A DNA stretch of 64,000 nucleotides from Anaerolineae bacterium (GTDB lineage: Bacteria; Pseudomonadota; Alphaproteobacteria; DSM-16000; Inquilinaceae), in assembly GCA_028285185.1 (NCBI GenBank), contig JANQQD010000115.1, forward strand, positions 1-64,000, in the 5' to 3' direction. Under the pieces are notes generated by a model. It had not been told where the DNA came from, searched no databases, and was given only the letters and a program-made list of their open reading frames with translations. The position numbers were made by a program, and so were the translations under genes. Positions 8,948 through 18,374 of the stretch are shown in pieces. Position 1 is the stretch's first letter. Each line of letters begins with the position of its first letter.

Positions 8948-9754
8948 TCAGGCCGCGAAGGCTTCTGCCAGTTGATCGAGAACCAGCGCGCCGTAGGCGC
9001 CGTTGGCGTGGATCAGGTCGTCCTTCGGCTGCTGCTGCCGGCCCGTGACCGAGAGGCGGATCGCCCCTTTCACATAAGGATCCGACGTGAAGACGTCGGC
9101 CGCGCGCGTCTCTGGCGGCTGCGGCAGGAACCGCGCGCCGTGCCGGCGCAGAACCCGCATCGCCGTCTGATCGAAGAGGCTTGAAAGCGCCTCGGCATCG
9201 CCGTTCCGGACCGTGTCGGCGAGCCGCCCGAGCCCCTTTCGGCCGGCATCGATCGCCGCCACCGCACTGCGGGGCTGGCTGGTGACAAGGATCGGCCGGT
9301 CGGTGCCGGTCCGGAGCCGGTCGACCAGGCGGATGGCGAGAGAGTCGGCGAGGCGGATCTCCGCTATGGCGCAAGCCGCCGGGTTCGAGATCAGCGTCAC
9401 CGGTTCGGTGGCCAGGTCTGAAACCCATTGCAGAGACGGCAATGCCGTCCAGCGGGCGTCCTGGTACAGTGCCAGCAGGCGCGCCAAGGCGATCTGCGCT
9501 CCGGCGATGATGAAGCCGTCGAACGCGGCAAGATCGATCGACGGTCCCGCGTCGTAGCGTGCAAACAGACCGCGGGCGGCGTCGCTGATCGGCACCAGCC
9601 GGCCCTGTTCCACCGAGGTTTCAAGAAGCGTGGCACCATGGCCGCCGATCATCGTCAAATCCAGTCCCGGCCAGCGCTCCGGTCCGGCGTCCCAGGCGTC
9701 TTTCAACGCCGCGAGATGAGAATTGCCGAGAATGCACAGGCGCAGGGATGTCAT
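8948..9754 (-). CDS. GNSH-motif (SGNH-like) protein, paralogue 2
   Basis: 268-residue protein beginning LRLCILGNSHLAALKDAW. The GNSH box at the end of the first beta strand resembles the block-I motif of SGNH/GDSL-type hydrolases, and the C-terminal DDLIHANGAYGALVLDQL has a His in the place of the block-V D-x-x-H. It is clearly paralogous to the gene directly upstream (same GNSH box, PQP motif, and HANxAxGALVLxQ ending). Its ATG overlaps that gene's stop as ATGA, so translation is probably coupled. A role in modifying surface glycans is possible but is inference. Confidence 0.65.
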   Translation of the reverse strand: MTSLRLCILGNSHLAALKDAWDAGPERWPGLDLTMIGGHGATLLETSVEQGRLVPISDAARGLFARYDAGPSIDLAAFDGFIIAGAQIALARLLALYQDARWTALPSLQWVSDLATEPVTLISNPAACAIAEIRLADSLAIRLVDRLRTGTDRPILVTSQPRSAVAAIDAGRKGLGRLADTVRNGDAEALSSLFDQTAMRVLRRHGARFLPQPPETRAADVFTSDPYVKGAIRLSVTGRQQQPKDDLIHANGAYGALVLDQLAEAFAA

Positions 9755-10554
9755 GGCGCCAGCCGCGCGTTGATCTGATTGAGCACCAGGGCGCCGAAGG
9801 CCGGATTGGCATGGGTGACGTCCGGCGTGCTTTGGGCACCGTTGCGGGTGCTGACGCGGATCTCCTTGTCGAGCATGAAGCGCTGCCTCGTGAGGATGTC
9901 GTCGACCATGGTGCGGCGCGGCTGCGGCAGATAGTCGACGCCGATCCGACGCGCGGCGGCGCGCGCAGCCTCGGTGAAGAGTCGGGCCAGTTCCGGCGCG
10001 TCGCCGTCCCGGATCGCCCGGCCATTGCCATAGAACCGGGGCACCCGGCTCCATCGGGCCTTCTGGTTGAGCCAGGGTTGCGGGACCATCAGCACCGGGG
10101 CGTCGGTGATCCGGCGCAGCAGCCGGGCCAGATGGCCGGCACCCGAGCGCGCGAGGCGGGCGGTCAGGCCGGCCCGGGCAGCAGGCCGGGAAATCATGGT
10201 CTGCTCCATCCCTGCAAGGTCATCGGTCTTGAACAGAGAGTGCAGGAATGGCCAACGCGCGTGGCGGGCCAGGGTCAGCGTATGGAGCGGCTTGAACCCG
10301 AGCCCGACCAGCACATAGCCGTCATAGCCAGAGACGTCGAAGGTCGCGGTGCCGTTCAGCTTCTCCATCTGGTCCCGGGTCTCGTCGCTTGCCGCGCAGA
10401 TCGCGCCGTTCTTGAGACGGGTTTCAGCCGCCGCCGAGCCGCGAAATCCCAGATAGGCGATCTCGATCCCGGGCCAGCGCTGCGGCGCCGCGTCGAACGC
10501 GTCGCGGAGCGCGATGACATGGGAGTTGCCGATCATCAGGAGCCGCCGGGTCAT
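9751..10554 (-). CDS. GNSH-motif (SGNH-like) protein, paralogue 1
   Basis: 267-residue protein starting RRLLMIGNSHVIALRDAF with the same GNSH box as its neighbour and the C-terminal DVTHANPAFGALVLNQI. A central VLMVPQPWLN stretch corresponds to ILVTSQPRS in the paralogue. Start and stop both overlap the neighbouring genes by 4 bases (ATGA), so it is the middle member of a tight three-gene operon headed by the GSCFA gene. No signal peptide is evident. The two paralogues probably arose by tandem duplication. The catalytic role is inferred only from the motif. Confidence 0.65.
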   Translation of the reverse strand: MTRRLLMIGNSHVIALRDAFDAAPQRWPGIEIAYLGFRGSAAAETRLKNGAICAASDETRDQMEKLNGTATFDVSGYDGYVLVGLGFKPLHTLTLARHARWPFLHSLFKTDDLAGMEQTMISRPAARAGLTARLARSGAGHLARLLRRITDAPVLMVPQPWLNQKARWSRVPRFYGNGRAIRDGDAPELARLFTEAARAAARRIGVDYLPQPRRTMVDDILTRQRFMLDKEIRVSTRNGAQSTPDVTHANPAFGALVLNQINARLAP

Positions 10555-11615
10555 CGACCGAAAGCCTCGATCAGCATCTCCTCGCAGATCAAATCGTCGG
10601 CCTCGTCGTCGGCTTCGTCGGGCTCCCGAACCGGTTCGTCGACGGCCCCCCGATCCGGCTCTCGTAGACCGTGGGCGTCAAGAAAGACGTTCATGACCCG
10701 ATCGACCCCCTCCGGCAGGACGCTGCGCAGATTCGGGGCGAACCAGGGCCCGCCGGCGGCGGGCGAGGTGACGAGTTCGTAGGAGGGGAAGTAGCCGACA
10801 TCCCCATGATCCTCGGCAAAATCCGCAGCGGCGGCGCGCAGCGCGGCCTTTGACCGGCCGGTCGCGTCGAGGACATGGGCGCCGGAGGCGGTGGCGGTCA
10901 GCGGCACCGGCGAGACGGTCAGCAGCATCTCCATCCCGGGGCGGAATCGGTGCAGGAGAGTGCGGATCGCCTCAAGGTCCTCGACGATCTCGCCATAGCG
11001 GAAGTTGACGAATTCATGCTGCGTCTGATCGAACTGCCCGGCGATCACACCCGGGCAGACCGGAAACACCCGACCCGTTTCGTGGTCCTGCCAGGCCTCG
11101 GTCAGGCCGAGCGTGAACACGAAGACCTCCGCCGAACGCAGCATTTGCGCGGTTTTCTCAAGATGGTAGTCGCGGTGCAGCAGAACTTCGTTGACGCTGC
11201 CCAGTCCCTCCGGTTCCACATTCGGGCGGAACGCGTCGACGAAGCGCTGCTGCGGCGTCGTCCAGACGAACCGCTCATCGACATGACCCTGCGCCGCATC
11301 CTCCAGAAGCTGGCGGAGCTGCCTTGCGGTGTAGATGTTGCCGTAGCGGCCGGAGAACAGGCGGTAGCCAAAGCGGTGTGCGATATCGTCGGGCATCACC
11401 TGCGGTGCGGGTTCCGCGTCGAGCACCGCACAGCCGGCCTGCCGCAAGGCGCGGCCGATATGCTGGGCGAAACAGCTCCCCGCCGTTGCGATAGCCGTGT
11501 CCCGGTCGATCGGCTGGACGGGTCTGTAAAGATCAGCAAAATCAGAGATATCCGCCTCCAAAACGCCGCTACGCCAGAAGGCGCGAGCGGGCAGGTCGGC
11601 ATAAGGGTGGCTCAT
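10551..11615 (-). CDS. GSCFA domain protein
   Basis: 354-residue protein with the defining motif GSCFAQHIGRAL at residues 46-57. This places it in the GSCFA family (distantly related to SGNH/PC-esterase folds), whose biochemical function is unproven. Other family features are FTLGLTEAW near residue 170 and TVSPVPLTAT near residue 240. An acidic, low-complexity region (EPDEADDEADD) precedes the C-terminus. It heads an operon with two GNSH-motif paralogues coupled by ATGA overlaps, suggesting the three act together, perhaps on a polysaccharide. Confidence 0.85.
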   Translation of the reverse strand: MSHPYADLPARAFWRSGVLEADISDFADLYRPVQPIDRDTAIATAGSCFAQHIGRALRQAGCAVLDAEPAPQVMPDDIAHRFGYRLFSGRYGNIYTARQLRQLLEDAAQGHVDERFVWTTPQQRFVDAFRPNVEPEGLGSVNEVLLHRDYHLEKTAQMLRSAEVFVFTLGLTEAWQDHETGRVFPVCPGVIAGQFDQTQHEFVNFRYGEIVEDLEAIRTLLHRFRPGMEMLLTVSPVPLTATASGAHVLDATGRSKAALRAAAADFAEDHGDVGYFPSYELVTSPAAGGPWFAPNLRSVLPEGVDRVMNVFLDAHGLREPDRGAVDEPVREPDEADDEADDLICEEMLIEAFGR

Positions 11616-11802
11616 CGGGACACCTGAAGGATTGGGGAACCGGTTACTGTTTCGTCATCTGAGACAATTCACTTTAGCTGTGGCGCGTTAACGAAGACTT
11701 TGCGGCAATCGCATGGCAAGGATGTCGTCCGCTGCCGCGCTTCTTCTGCCATGTTTGCTTGTCGCTTGACAGGGTTCGGCCGCCGCGCCAACGCTGCGCC
11801 CC

Positions 11803-13251
11803 ATGCTGGATCTGCGTCCTGTCGGATATGTCATCGGGCTCATGGTGGCGGCGCTGGGCGTGACGATGCTGGCGCCGCTGGTCGCCGACCTGACGACAGG
11901 CAACGGCCATTGGCCGGTCTTCGTCGAGGCGGCCTTCATCACGGTCCTGACCGGCGCGCTGATGGCGCTGGCCTGTGCCAACGGGGTCGGCTCCGGGCTG
12001 ACGATCCGCCAGACCTTCCTGCTGACCACGCTGGTCTGGCTCGCTTTGCCGGTCTTCGGTGCGATCCCCTTCATGCTCGGGGCGACCAATCTCGGCTTCA
12101 CGGATGCGTTCTTCGAGGCGATGTCAGGGCTGACCACGACCGGGGCGACCGTGCTCGGCGGGCTTGAGGCCCTGCCCGAGGGGCTGAAGCTCTGGCGCGG
12201 TATCCTGCAATGGCTGGGCGGCATCGGGATCATCGTCGTCGCGATGGTGTTCCTGCCCGAGCTGAAGGTGGGGGGCATGCAGATCTTCCGCTCGGAAGGT
12301 TTTGACACGATGGGGAAGATCCTGCCCCGGGCGACCGAGATCGCGAGCCGGATTTCGGTGATCTACGTCGCCCTCACCCTGGCCTGCGCGCTGGCTTATG
12401 CGGCGACCGGCATGGACAGTTTCGATGCCCTGACCCATGCGATGACCACGGTGGCGACCGGGGGGATGGCGAATTACGATGCCTCCTTCGCCGCTCTGCC
12501 CCCGGGGTCGCATTACGTGGCGGTGATCTTCATGATCCTCGCCGCGCTGCCTTTCGTCCGCTACGTGCAGCTCCTCGCCGGCAGCGCGAAGCCGCTCTGG
12601 CGGGACAGCCAGGTTCGGGGCTTCTTCCTTGTGCTCTTCGCGCTTGTCCTTCTGATGACGCTCTGGACCTGGCGCAGCGTCCACGGGCCCGGCGAGACCG
12701 GCTTTCGCGAGGCGCTCTTCAACGTGACCTCGATCCTGACCGGCACCGGATACGCCAATGCCAACTACATGCTCTGGGGGCCCTTCGCCGTCACCATGTT
12801 CTTCTTCATCGGTCTGATCGGCGGCTGCGCGGGCTCCACCGCCTGTTCCATCAAGATCTTCCGCTACCAGCTCCTCTTCGCCTCGATCAAGGTGCAGATC
12901 CGGCGGCTGCACAGCCCCAGCGGCGTCTTCACCCCGCGTTACGAGGGCCGGTCGGTGAGCGAGGATGTCTTGAATTCGGTCATGGCCTTCTTCGTGGCCT
13001 TCATCGTGTCGATCGGGGTGACTTCGGTGGCGCTGGGCCTCACCGGGCTCGACTTCACCACCTCGCTTTCGGGGGCTGCGGCGGCGCTCGGCAATATCGG
13101 GCCGGGGCTGGGGCAGGAGATCGGGCCGGCGGGAAATTACCAGGGGCTGAACGACACCGCGAAGTGGATCCTTGCCATGGCGATGCTGGTGGGGCGGCTC
13201 GAGATCATGGCGGTGCTGACGATCATAACTTGGCAATTCTGGCGTGCCTGA
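11803..13251 (+). CDS. trkH: TrkH-family potassium uptake membrane subunit
   Basis: 482-residue integral membrane protein of the TrkH/KtrB superfamily, the ion-conducting subunit of Trk potassium uptake. Hydrophobic helices alternate with four pore loops: SGLTTTGATV, TTVATGGMANY, TSILTGTGYAN, and ALGNIGPGLG, whose glycines form the selectivity filter. The VGRLEIMAVLTI ending is characteristic. No trkA lies in the window, so the regulatory partner must be encoded elsewhere. The ATG at 11803 precedes the first membrane helix directly. Confidence 0.93.
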   Translation: MLDLRPVGYVIGLMVAALGVTMLAPLVADLTTGNGHWPVFVEAAFITVLTGALMALACANGVGSGLTIRQTFLLTTLVWLALPVFGAIPFMLGATNLGFTDAFFEAMSGLTTTGATVLGGLEALPEGLKLWRGILQWLGGIGIIVVAMVFLPELKVGGMQIFRSEGFDTMGKILPRATEIASRISVIYVALTLACALAYAATGMDSFDALTHAMTTVATGGMANYDASFAALPPGSHYVAVIFMILAALPFVRYVQLLAGSAKPLWRDSQVRGFFLVLFALVLLMTLWTWRSVHGPGETGFREALFNVTSILTGTGYANANYMLWGPFAVTMFFFIGLIGGCAGSTACSIKIFRYQLLFASIKVQIRRLHSPSGVFTPRYEGRSVSEDVLNSVMAFFVAFIVSIGVTSVALGLTGLDFTTSLSGAAAALGNIGPGLGQEIGPAGNYQGLNDTAKWILAMAMLVGRLEIMAVLTIITWQFWRA

Positions 13252-13288
13252 CGCGGTCCGCCAGACGCGCCCCTTCGGGCCGCGTGAT

Positions 13289-13312
13289 CATTTGCGCCCC
13301 TCCGGGGCGACG
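13289..13312. repeat. 24-bp dispersed element, intergenic copy
   Basis: Contains the hairpin CGCCCCTCCGGGGCG. The whole 24-bp stretch recurs exactly, in reverse complement, at 17468-17491 inside glyQ. Here it lies between trkH and the TPP-enzyme gene, just ahead of that gene's ribosome site. Confidence 0.85.
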
Positions 13313-13329
13313 CAATTCTGGAGGGCATG

Positions 13330-14916
13330 ATGGACCGGCCGCTCGGCGTACAGATTTCCCGGATGCTGAAAGAGCGCGGGGTAGACGTGATCTTCGGTAT
13401 CCCGGGCGTCCACAACCAGGAGCTTTATCGGGGCATCGAGGAGGCCGGGATCACCCATGTCCTCGCCCGCCACGAACAGGGCGCGGGGTTCATGGCCGAC
13501 GGCTACGCGCGGGCCACGGGGCGACCCGGGGTGGCCTATGTGATCACAGGACCGGGGTTGACGAATATCCTGACGCCTCTCGGCCAGGCCTATTCGGACA
13601 ATGTGCCCGTTCTCGCGATCTCCTCCTGTCTTGCCGATGTCACCGGGCGCAAGGGGCAGCTCCATCAGATGATCGACCAGCGGGCGGCGGCGGCGACGGT
13701 CTGCGACTGGTCCGAAGAGGCGCGGGAAGCCCGGACCGCCTACCATCTGATCGACCGGGCCTTGCGTGATTTCGCCTGCGGCGACAGCCGGCCGAAGCAT
13801 GTTCAGGTGACGATCCCGGCGCTTGAGGGGCTGGCGCCGCCGCCGGGTGCGGCGCAGCGGGGTAGGGGCCGGCTGATCCCGAACCCGGCCGAAGTGGCCT
13901 ATGCGGCCTCTCTGCTGAGAGAGGCGAAGCGGCCGATGCTGATCCTGGGCGGCGGCGCGCGGGGTATCGCGGGCGCGCCGGTGACAGCGCTGCTGGAGGC
14001 CGGCGGCTTCGCGAGCTTCACCACCTATGCCGGGCGCGGGATCGTGCCCGACGACGCCCCGCTCCATTTCGGCGCCTTTCTGGCCCGGCCCGAGAGCGCC
14101 AAGGTGATCGCGGAAGCCGACCTTGTCCTGGTCATTGGGTCGGAACTGTCCGAGGTCGATCTCTGGCGCCCCCGCCTCTGCCACCGGGCGGAGATGATCC
14201 GGGTGGACAGGTCGCAGGACCGACTGACCACCGATGTTGGCGCCAGCGTCGCGATCCGCGCCGATGCTGGGCCTTTCGTCGAGGAGCTGCTGGCGGAGAT
14301 GGGGGCGGCCGGCGCTGAGCCCGGCTGGCGGCCGGCCGAGATCGCCGAGGCGCGCGCCCGGTGGCGGGCCGAGGTGGATGCCGAGTATCCCGACGTGCTG
14401 CCGGTCGCCGACGCCCTGCGGGCGATGCTCCCCGAGGACACGATGATTTACTCCGACATGACCCAGTTCGCCTATGCGGCCAAGGAGGTCTGGCCGATGG
14501 CCCGCCCCGGCCACTGGCACCATCCGTTCGGCTTCGGCACCCTCGGCTACGCGCTCCCCGCGGCGATCGGCGGGGCGGTCGGGCGCCCGGGTCTGCCAAC
14601 TGTGGCCATCGCCGGCGATTACGGGCTGCAATACACCTTGCCGGAGCTCGGCGCTGCCGTGGAACTGGGTCTACCCCTGCCGATCCTCCTCTGGGACAAC
14701 GGCAAGCTCGGTGCTATCGAGGCGAGCATGGTGGCGGCCCAGATCGCGCCGAACGCGGTGATCCAGCGCAATCCGGACTTTTTGGCACTGGCCCGGGCCT
14801 ATGGGGCGGAGGCGGCGGAGCCGGGGGATTTCGGGGAACTCGCAGACGCCCTCGGGGCGGCGTTCCAGGCCGACGGTCCGACCCTGATCCGGATGACGCC
14901 GGCGCTGGCGCGGTAG
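13330..14916 (+). CDS. Thiamine pyrophosphate-dependent (acetolactate synthase-like) enzyme
   Basis: 528-residue TPP enzyme of the acetohydroxyacid synthase/decarboxylase superfamily. The N-terminal domain has the cofactor-activating Glu in ARHEQGAGFMADGYARATG. The C-terminal TPP site is AGDYGLQYTLPELGAAVELG followed by LLWDN, where Tyr replaces the second Gly of the usual GDG. Relatives in this clade are often annotated as 5-guanidino-2-oxopentanoate decarboxylase, but the substrate cannot be fixed from sequence. Two adjacent ATGs exist (13327, 13330); the GGAGGG at 13320-13325 favours the second. It has no regulatory small subunit beside it, arguing against a true biosynthetic AHAS. Confidence 0.82.
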   Translation: MDRPLGVQISRMLKERGVDVIFGIPGVHNQELYRGIEEAGITHVLARHEQGAGFMADGYARATGRPGVAYVITGPGLTNILTPLGQAYSDNVPVLAISSCLADVTGRKGQLHQMIDQRAAAATVCDWSEEAREARTAYHLIDRALRDFACGDSRPKHVQVTIPALEGLAPPPGAAQRGRGRLIPNPAEVAYAASLLREAKRPMLILGGGARGIAGAPVTALLEAGGFASFTTYAGRGIVPDDAPLHFGAFLARPESAKVIAEADLVLVIGSELSEVDLWRPRLCHRAEMIRVDRSQDRLTTDVGASVAIRADAGPFVEELLAEMGAAGAEPGWRPAEIAEARARWRAEVDAEYPDVLPVADALRAMLPEDTMIYSDMTQFAYAAKEVWPMARPGHWHHPFGFGTLGYALPAAIGGAVGRPGLPTVAIAGDYGLQYTLPELGAAVELGLPLPILLWDNGKLGAIEASMVAAQIAPNAVIQRNPDFLALARAYGAEAAEPGDFGELADALGAAFQADGPTLIRMTPALAR

Positions 14917-14921
14917 CGGGC

Positions 14922-14969
14922 CGATCTTTCGACGAAAGATCGCGCGCCCGATTATTCGACGAATAATCG
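14922..14969. repeat. Palindrome cluster B between convergent genes
   Basis: Two perfect 21-base hairpins follow one another: 14922-14942 with arms CGATCTTTCG/CGAAAGATCG around a central A, and 14949-14969 with arms CGATTATTCG/CGAATAATCG around a central A. Outside them the sequences GTAGCGGGC and GCCCGCCGCTAC can pair, closing a larger structure. The cluster fills the gap between two converging genes and may act as a bidirectional terminator. Confidence 0.75.
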
Positions 14970-14980
14970 GCGGCCCGCCG

Positions 14981-16762
14981 CTACCAGCAGCTCACCAGAA
15001 CCGTCATTTCGGCGGCACGCTCGGTCAGGCTTTCAGGGGGCAGGAAGCCGAGATTGTCCGTCGTGCGGATATCGACCCCCGCGGTTTCGAGCGAGGCCAG
15101 GATCGCCTCGGCATCCGCGGCGAAGCTCACATCCCCGGGCAGCACCCGCCCGTCCCGATCCTCCCGGGGCAGCAGCATCCCCAGCACCGCCCCGCCATTG
15201 TCGAAGAGCGGCCCGCCCGCATCGCCGGGCTGGGCGGCGAGCGTCAGGCGCTTGATCTCCTCCTCGCCTTCGAGCCCGCGCAGATCCGCGAGCGTCCCGA
15301 AAGTCACCGTCGGGGCCGAGAGGATCCCGCCATAAGGAAAGCCCGACACCGCCACGCTCGATTGCAGCCGCGGCACCCCGGTCTGGAACTCGGCGACCCG
15401 GATCGGGGCGAGCGATGCCTGCGGCCTCAGCACCGCGATCCCGAGGGCCTCGTCGAGATGGGCGACCGTTGCGTCGGTCTGGCTATCGAGGGTGATCCGG
15501 TCGCAGCCCGCCACCGCCTCGGCGGTCGTCAGCACATCCCCCCCGCCGTTCAGGAAGAAGCCGGACCGCGAAAGGTCCGGTCGCCGCACGTCGAGCCCGG
15601 CGATCAGGTCGATGGCCTGATCCTCTCCCGGCGGCGCAATGGCCGGGTCGAGGGCGCCCGGCAGGGTCTCGAAACTCTCGCGCATCGTGGCCAGAACCCG
15701 GGTCCGGCGCTCTTCGTCCCCGGCGGGCCAGATGAGCGCGAAGCCCTTGATCGTCCCCTCGGCCAGCCGCGCCTCCACATAGGTCGCGCGGGTGGCGTCG
15801 GTCCCTTCGATGGTGAACCGCGTCGAGTTGCGCTGCCGGGGGCCGTCGAGCGGCACGATCTCGAGGGTCTGAAGGATCTCGTAGAGGCCGAAGAAGCGGT
15901 CCTCGCCGCCCTCCTGCGAGATCAGCAAGACCTGGGCGGGAAGGTCGTCACTGCGCGCATCGAACCGCACGAAGGGCGGTTCGTATTCGCTGAATTCCAC
16001 GACACCCGTCGGCACCTGCATCCGGATGCCGCTCGCATCGTCCTGCACCAGTTGCAGGTCCATCCCCTCAAGCACCGCGTTATAGGCCGCGATCAGTTCC
16101 ACCCGCTGGCCGCTGGTGAGGACGCCGGTGGGCTCGTGATTGTTCGCCTCCTGCCAGGCCCGCATGGCGCCGCGGGTCCCGCGCCCGAAGGCGGCGTCGA
16201 TGGCGCCCTGGTAGAAGCCGGCCCATTGCAGGGCGATCTGCAACTCCTCGCGCTCGCCGCGGGTCAGGCTGGCTTCGCTGGCGCGGGCCTGGGCCGGACT
16301 CTCGTCTGGGATTCGGATCGGGTCCGGCTCGGGTCGGGGCAGGGCGGCTTCCGTTGCGTCGGGTGGCGCGGCGTCCACAGTTCCGGGCAGCGGCTGCGGT
16401 GTCACCGGCGCGCCGACACCGATCGGCCAGAATTGCTGGCGGAAGGTGGAGCCGGCGACAACGTAGCTGTCGCCCGGAATGCGGCCCTGGGCCCGCAAGT
16501 CCCGCAGAAGCCGCTCGGCATCCGTCTGCGTATAGGGGCCGAGTGCGATCGCGTACCAGCCGCTCGACAACGCAAACCCGGTGACATTTTCGAGCCGTGC
16601 CGCGTAGCCCCGTGCCGTGTCTGTCGCGCTGGCCAGGCTGCGCTGCGCCTCGATCTGCACGAAGGCTGACTGTTGCGCCGACGCCGCGCCGATCAAGGCC
16701 AGCCAGAGTGCCAGCGCCGCGAATATCCGTCTCAATCGCACCAATCCGTCCTCGTCCGCCAT
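14981..16762 (-). CDS. Exported SPOR-like/peptidoglycan-binding protein with a trypsin-like pseudoprotease domain
   Basis: 593-residue secreted protein. An N-terminal signal peptide ends at about residue 30 (ALIGAASAQ). A SPOR-like repeat region covers about 31-110, a peptidoglycan-binding domain about 168-228 ([19 protein letters not shown]), and a trypsin/DegP-like fold the last 200 residues. The fold is recognisable but the catalytic triad is gone: the usual TAHVV is TAEAV (E415 for His), the usual DLAxLR is LGIAVLR (G441 for Asp), and GDSGGP is GDAGGP (A515 for Ser). It is probably a non-catalytic envelope protein that binds peptidoglycan. It is divergent from glyQ. Confidence 0.8.
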   Translation of the reverse strand: MADEDGLVRLRRIFAALALWLALIGAASAQQSAFVQIEAQRSLASATDTARGYAARLENVTGFALSSGWYAIALGPYTQTDAERLLRDLRAQGRIPGDSYVVAGSTFRQQFWPIGVGAPVTPQPLPGTVDAAPPDATEAALPRPEPDPIRIPDESPAQARASEASLTRGEREELQIALQWAGFYQGAIDAAFGRGTRGAMRAWQEANNHEPTGVLTSGQRVELIAAYNAVLEGMDLQLVQDDASGIRMQVPTGVVEFSEYEPPFVRFDARSDDLPAQVLLISQEGGEDRFFGLYEILQTLEIVPLDGPRQRNSTRFTIEGTDATRATYVEARLAEGTIKGFALIWPAGDEERRTRVLATMRESFETLPGALDPAIAPPGEDQAIDLIAGLDVRRPDLSRSGFFLNGGGDVLTTAEAVAGCDRITLDSQTDATVAHLDEALGIAVLRPQASLAPIRVAEFQTGVPRLQSSVAVSGFPYGGILSAPTVTFGTLADLRGLEGEEEIKRLTLAAQPGDAGGPLFDNGGAVLGMLLPREDRDGRVLPGDVSFAADAEAILASLETAGVDIRTTDNLGFLPPESLTERAAEMTVLVSCW

Positions 16763-16908
16763 TGTCCGTTCCCGGCGGGCAACTTAGCAGATGGCTCTCC
16801 AGCGTCAGCACGAAAGTGGCCGGGCTTGCGGGGGCCATCGGTCGGCTCCGATTGACCGCCCGGGCGGGCCGCCGTAAGGAGCCCGGGATCGCGACAGACG
16901 AGGGTCCG

Positions 16909-17856
16909 ATGGCCGAGGCGCCGACAAGTTTCCAGGAGATCATCCTGCGGCTCCAGACCTACTGGGCCGGGGCGGGCTGCGCGATCCTGCAACCCTATGA
17001 CATGGAGGTCGGCGCCGGCACCTTCCACCCGGCGACCACCCTGCGGTCCCTCGGCACCACGCCCTGGGCCGCGGCCTATGTCCAGCCGTCGCGCCGGCCC
17101 ACCGACGGGCGCTATGGCGAGAACCCCAACCGGCTTCAGCATTATTACCAGTTCCAGGTACTGATGAAGCCCTCGCCGCCGGACTTCCAGGACCTCTATC
17201 TCGGCTCGCTGGAGGCGATCGGGATCGACATGGGGCTCCACGATATCCGCTTCGTCGAGGACGATTGGGAAAGCCCGACGCTCGGCGCCTGGGGCCTCGG
17301 CTGGGAGGTCTGGTGCGACGGGATGGAAGTCTCGCAATTCACGTATTTTCAACAGGTTGGCGGCCATGATTGTCATCCCGTCTCGGGCGAGCTGACCTAC
17401 GGGCTGGAGCGGCTGGCGATGTATGTGCTGGGCATCGATCATGTGATGGACATGCCGTTCAACGATCCGTCGCCCCGGAGGGGCGCAAATGGTGAAGTGG
17501 CGCCGATCCCGCTCACCTATGGCGACGTGTTCCGGCAGGCGGAGGAGGAGTATTCGCGCTACAATTTCGATGTGGCCGACACCGAGACCCTGTTGCGGCA
17601 GTTCGAGGATGCCGAGACCCAATGCGCCGCGATCCTCGACGCACCGGCGCTCGACCCGAAGACCGGTAAGCGCATCGTCATGGCCCAGCCCGCCTATGAC
17701 CAGTGCATCAAGGCCAGCCACCTCTTCAACCTGCTCGACGCGCGCGGTGTGATCTCGGTCACCGAGCGGCAGGCCTATATCGGGCGGGTGCGGACGCTGG
17801 CGAAGCTCTGCGCCGATGCCTTCGTCCAGGCCGAGGCCGGCGGGGCCGCGGCGTGA
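16909..17856 (+). CDS. glyQ: Glycyl-tRNA synthetase alpha subunit
   Basis: 315-residue catalytic alpha subunit of the alpha2beta2 glycyl-tRNA synthetase. Motifs seen include [24 protein letters not shown], the motif-2 region [19 protein letters not shown], and [17 protein letters not shown] (motif 3). Start at 16909 follows GAGGG. An unusual stretch [12 protein letters not shown] at about residues 187-198 is encoded by a palindromic 24-bp element that also occurs at 13289-13312; it lies between MPFNDP and IPLTYGDVF, normally joined more directly in this family. The next gene overlaps its stop (GTGA). Confidence 0.95.
   Translation: MAEAPTSFQEIILRLQTYWAGAGCAILQPYDMEVGAGTFHPATTLRSLGTTPWAAAYVQPSRRPTDGRYGENPNRLQHYYQFQVLMKPSPPDFQDLYLGSLEAIGIDMGLHDIRFVEDDWESPTLGAWGLGWEVWCDGMEVSQFTYFQQVGGHDCHPVSGELTYGLERLAMYVLGIDHVMDMPFNDPSPRRGANGEVAPIPLTYGDVFRQAEEEYSRYNFDVADTETLLRQFEDAETQCAAILDAPALDPKTGKRIVMAQPAYDQCIKASHLFNLLDARGVISVTERQAYIGRVRTLAKLCADAFVQAEAGGAAA
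17468..17491. repeat. 24-bp dispersed element inside glyQ
   Basis: Exact reverse complement of 13289-13312, with the hairpin CGCCCCGGAGGGGCG. It is read in frame as part of SPRRGANG in GlyQ and keeps the reading frame open. This resembles coding-sequence insertions of palindromic elements known from Rickettsia, though the element family is different. Confidence 0.8.
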
Positions 17857-18374
17857 GCGGGCGGATTGCGATCATGGGCATCCTGGTGACGGCGCTGGTG
17901 GCGGGGATCGCGATGTACTACCTTCAGGTCTTCGCGTTCTACGAAGACGTTGAGGTCGCGGATGTGCAATTGACCTCGCTCGTCACCGGCGCGCCGGAGC
18001 CCGTGGTGTTCGAAAACTACCAGGGCATCGACAGCGACAGTTCCCCGATCCGCTATCGCTCCTGTTTCGATCTGATCGGCTCTCAGGCGATGCTGAGCGA
18101 GACCTACGCAATCCACCCGGCCCCGGTGCCGCTCAACGCGCCAGGCTGGTTCGACTGTTTCGACGCCGGCGCCCTCGGCGCGCAGCTCGAAAGCGGCGAG
18201 GCCATCGCCTTCATGGGGGTGGAGAACATCCGCTACGGGATCGACCGGGTCGTGGCGGTGCTGCCGGACGGCGCGGCTTATTCCTGGAACCAGATCAATG
18301 CCTGCGGCGAGGTCGTCTTCGACGGCGATCCGGTGCCGGAGGGCTGCCCCGAACCTCCCGACACGCTGAGATAA
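17853..18374 (+). CDS. Membrane-anchored protein between glyQ and glyS (DUF6446-like)
   Basis: 173-residue protein with one N-terminal membrane helix ([20 protein letters not shown]) and a periplasmic-type remainder with four Cys (SCFDL, FDCFD, NACGE, EGCPE). A homologue in this position is common in Rhodobacterales and appears to correspond to DUF6446; its function is unknown. The GTG start overlaps the glyQ stop (GTGA), and its TAA is followed at once by the glyS ATG, so it is translationally embedded in the glycyl-tRNA synthetase operon. An internal ATG at 17874 is possible but would shorten the membrane helix. Confidence 0.75.
   Translation: MSGRIAIMGILVTALVAGIAMYYLQVFAFYEDVEVADVQLTSLVTGAPEPVVFENYQGIDSDSSPIRYRSCFDLIGSQAMLSETYAIHPAPVPLNAPGWFDCFDAGALGAQLESGEAIAFMGVENIRYGIDRVVAVLPDGAAYSWNQINACGEVVFDGDPVPEGCPEPPDTLR

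Noticed and set aside
13330-14916. Biosynthetic acetolactate synthase large subunit (ilvB)
   Set aside because: No ilvH-type small subunit follows, and the TPP motif is GDY rather than GDG; kept as an unspecified TPP enzyme.
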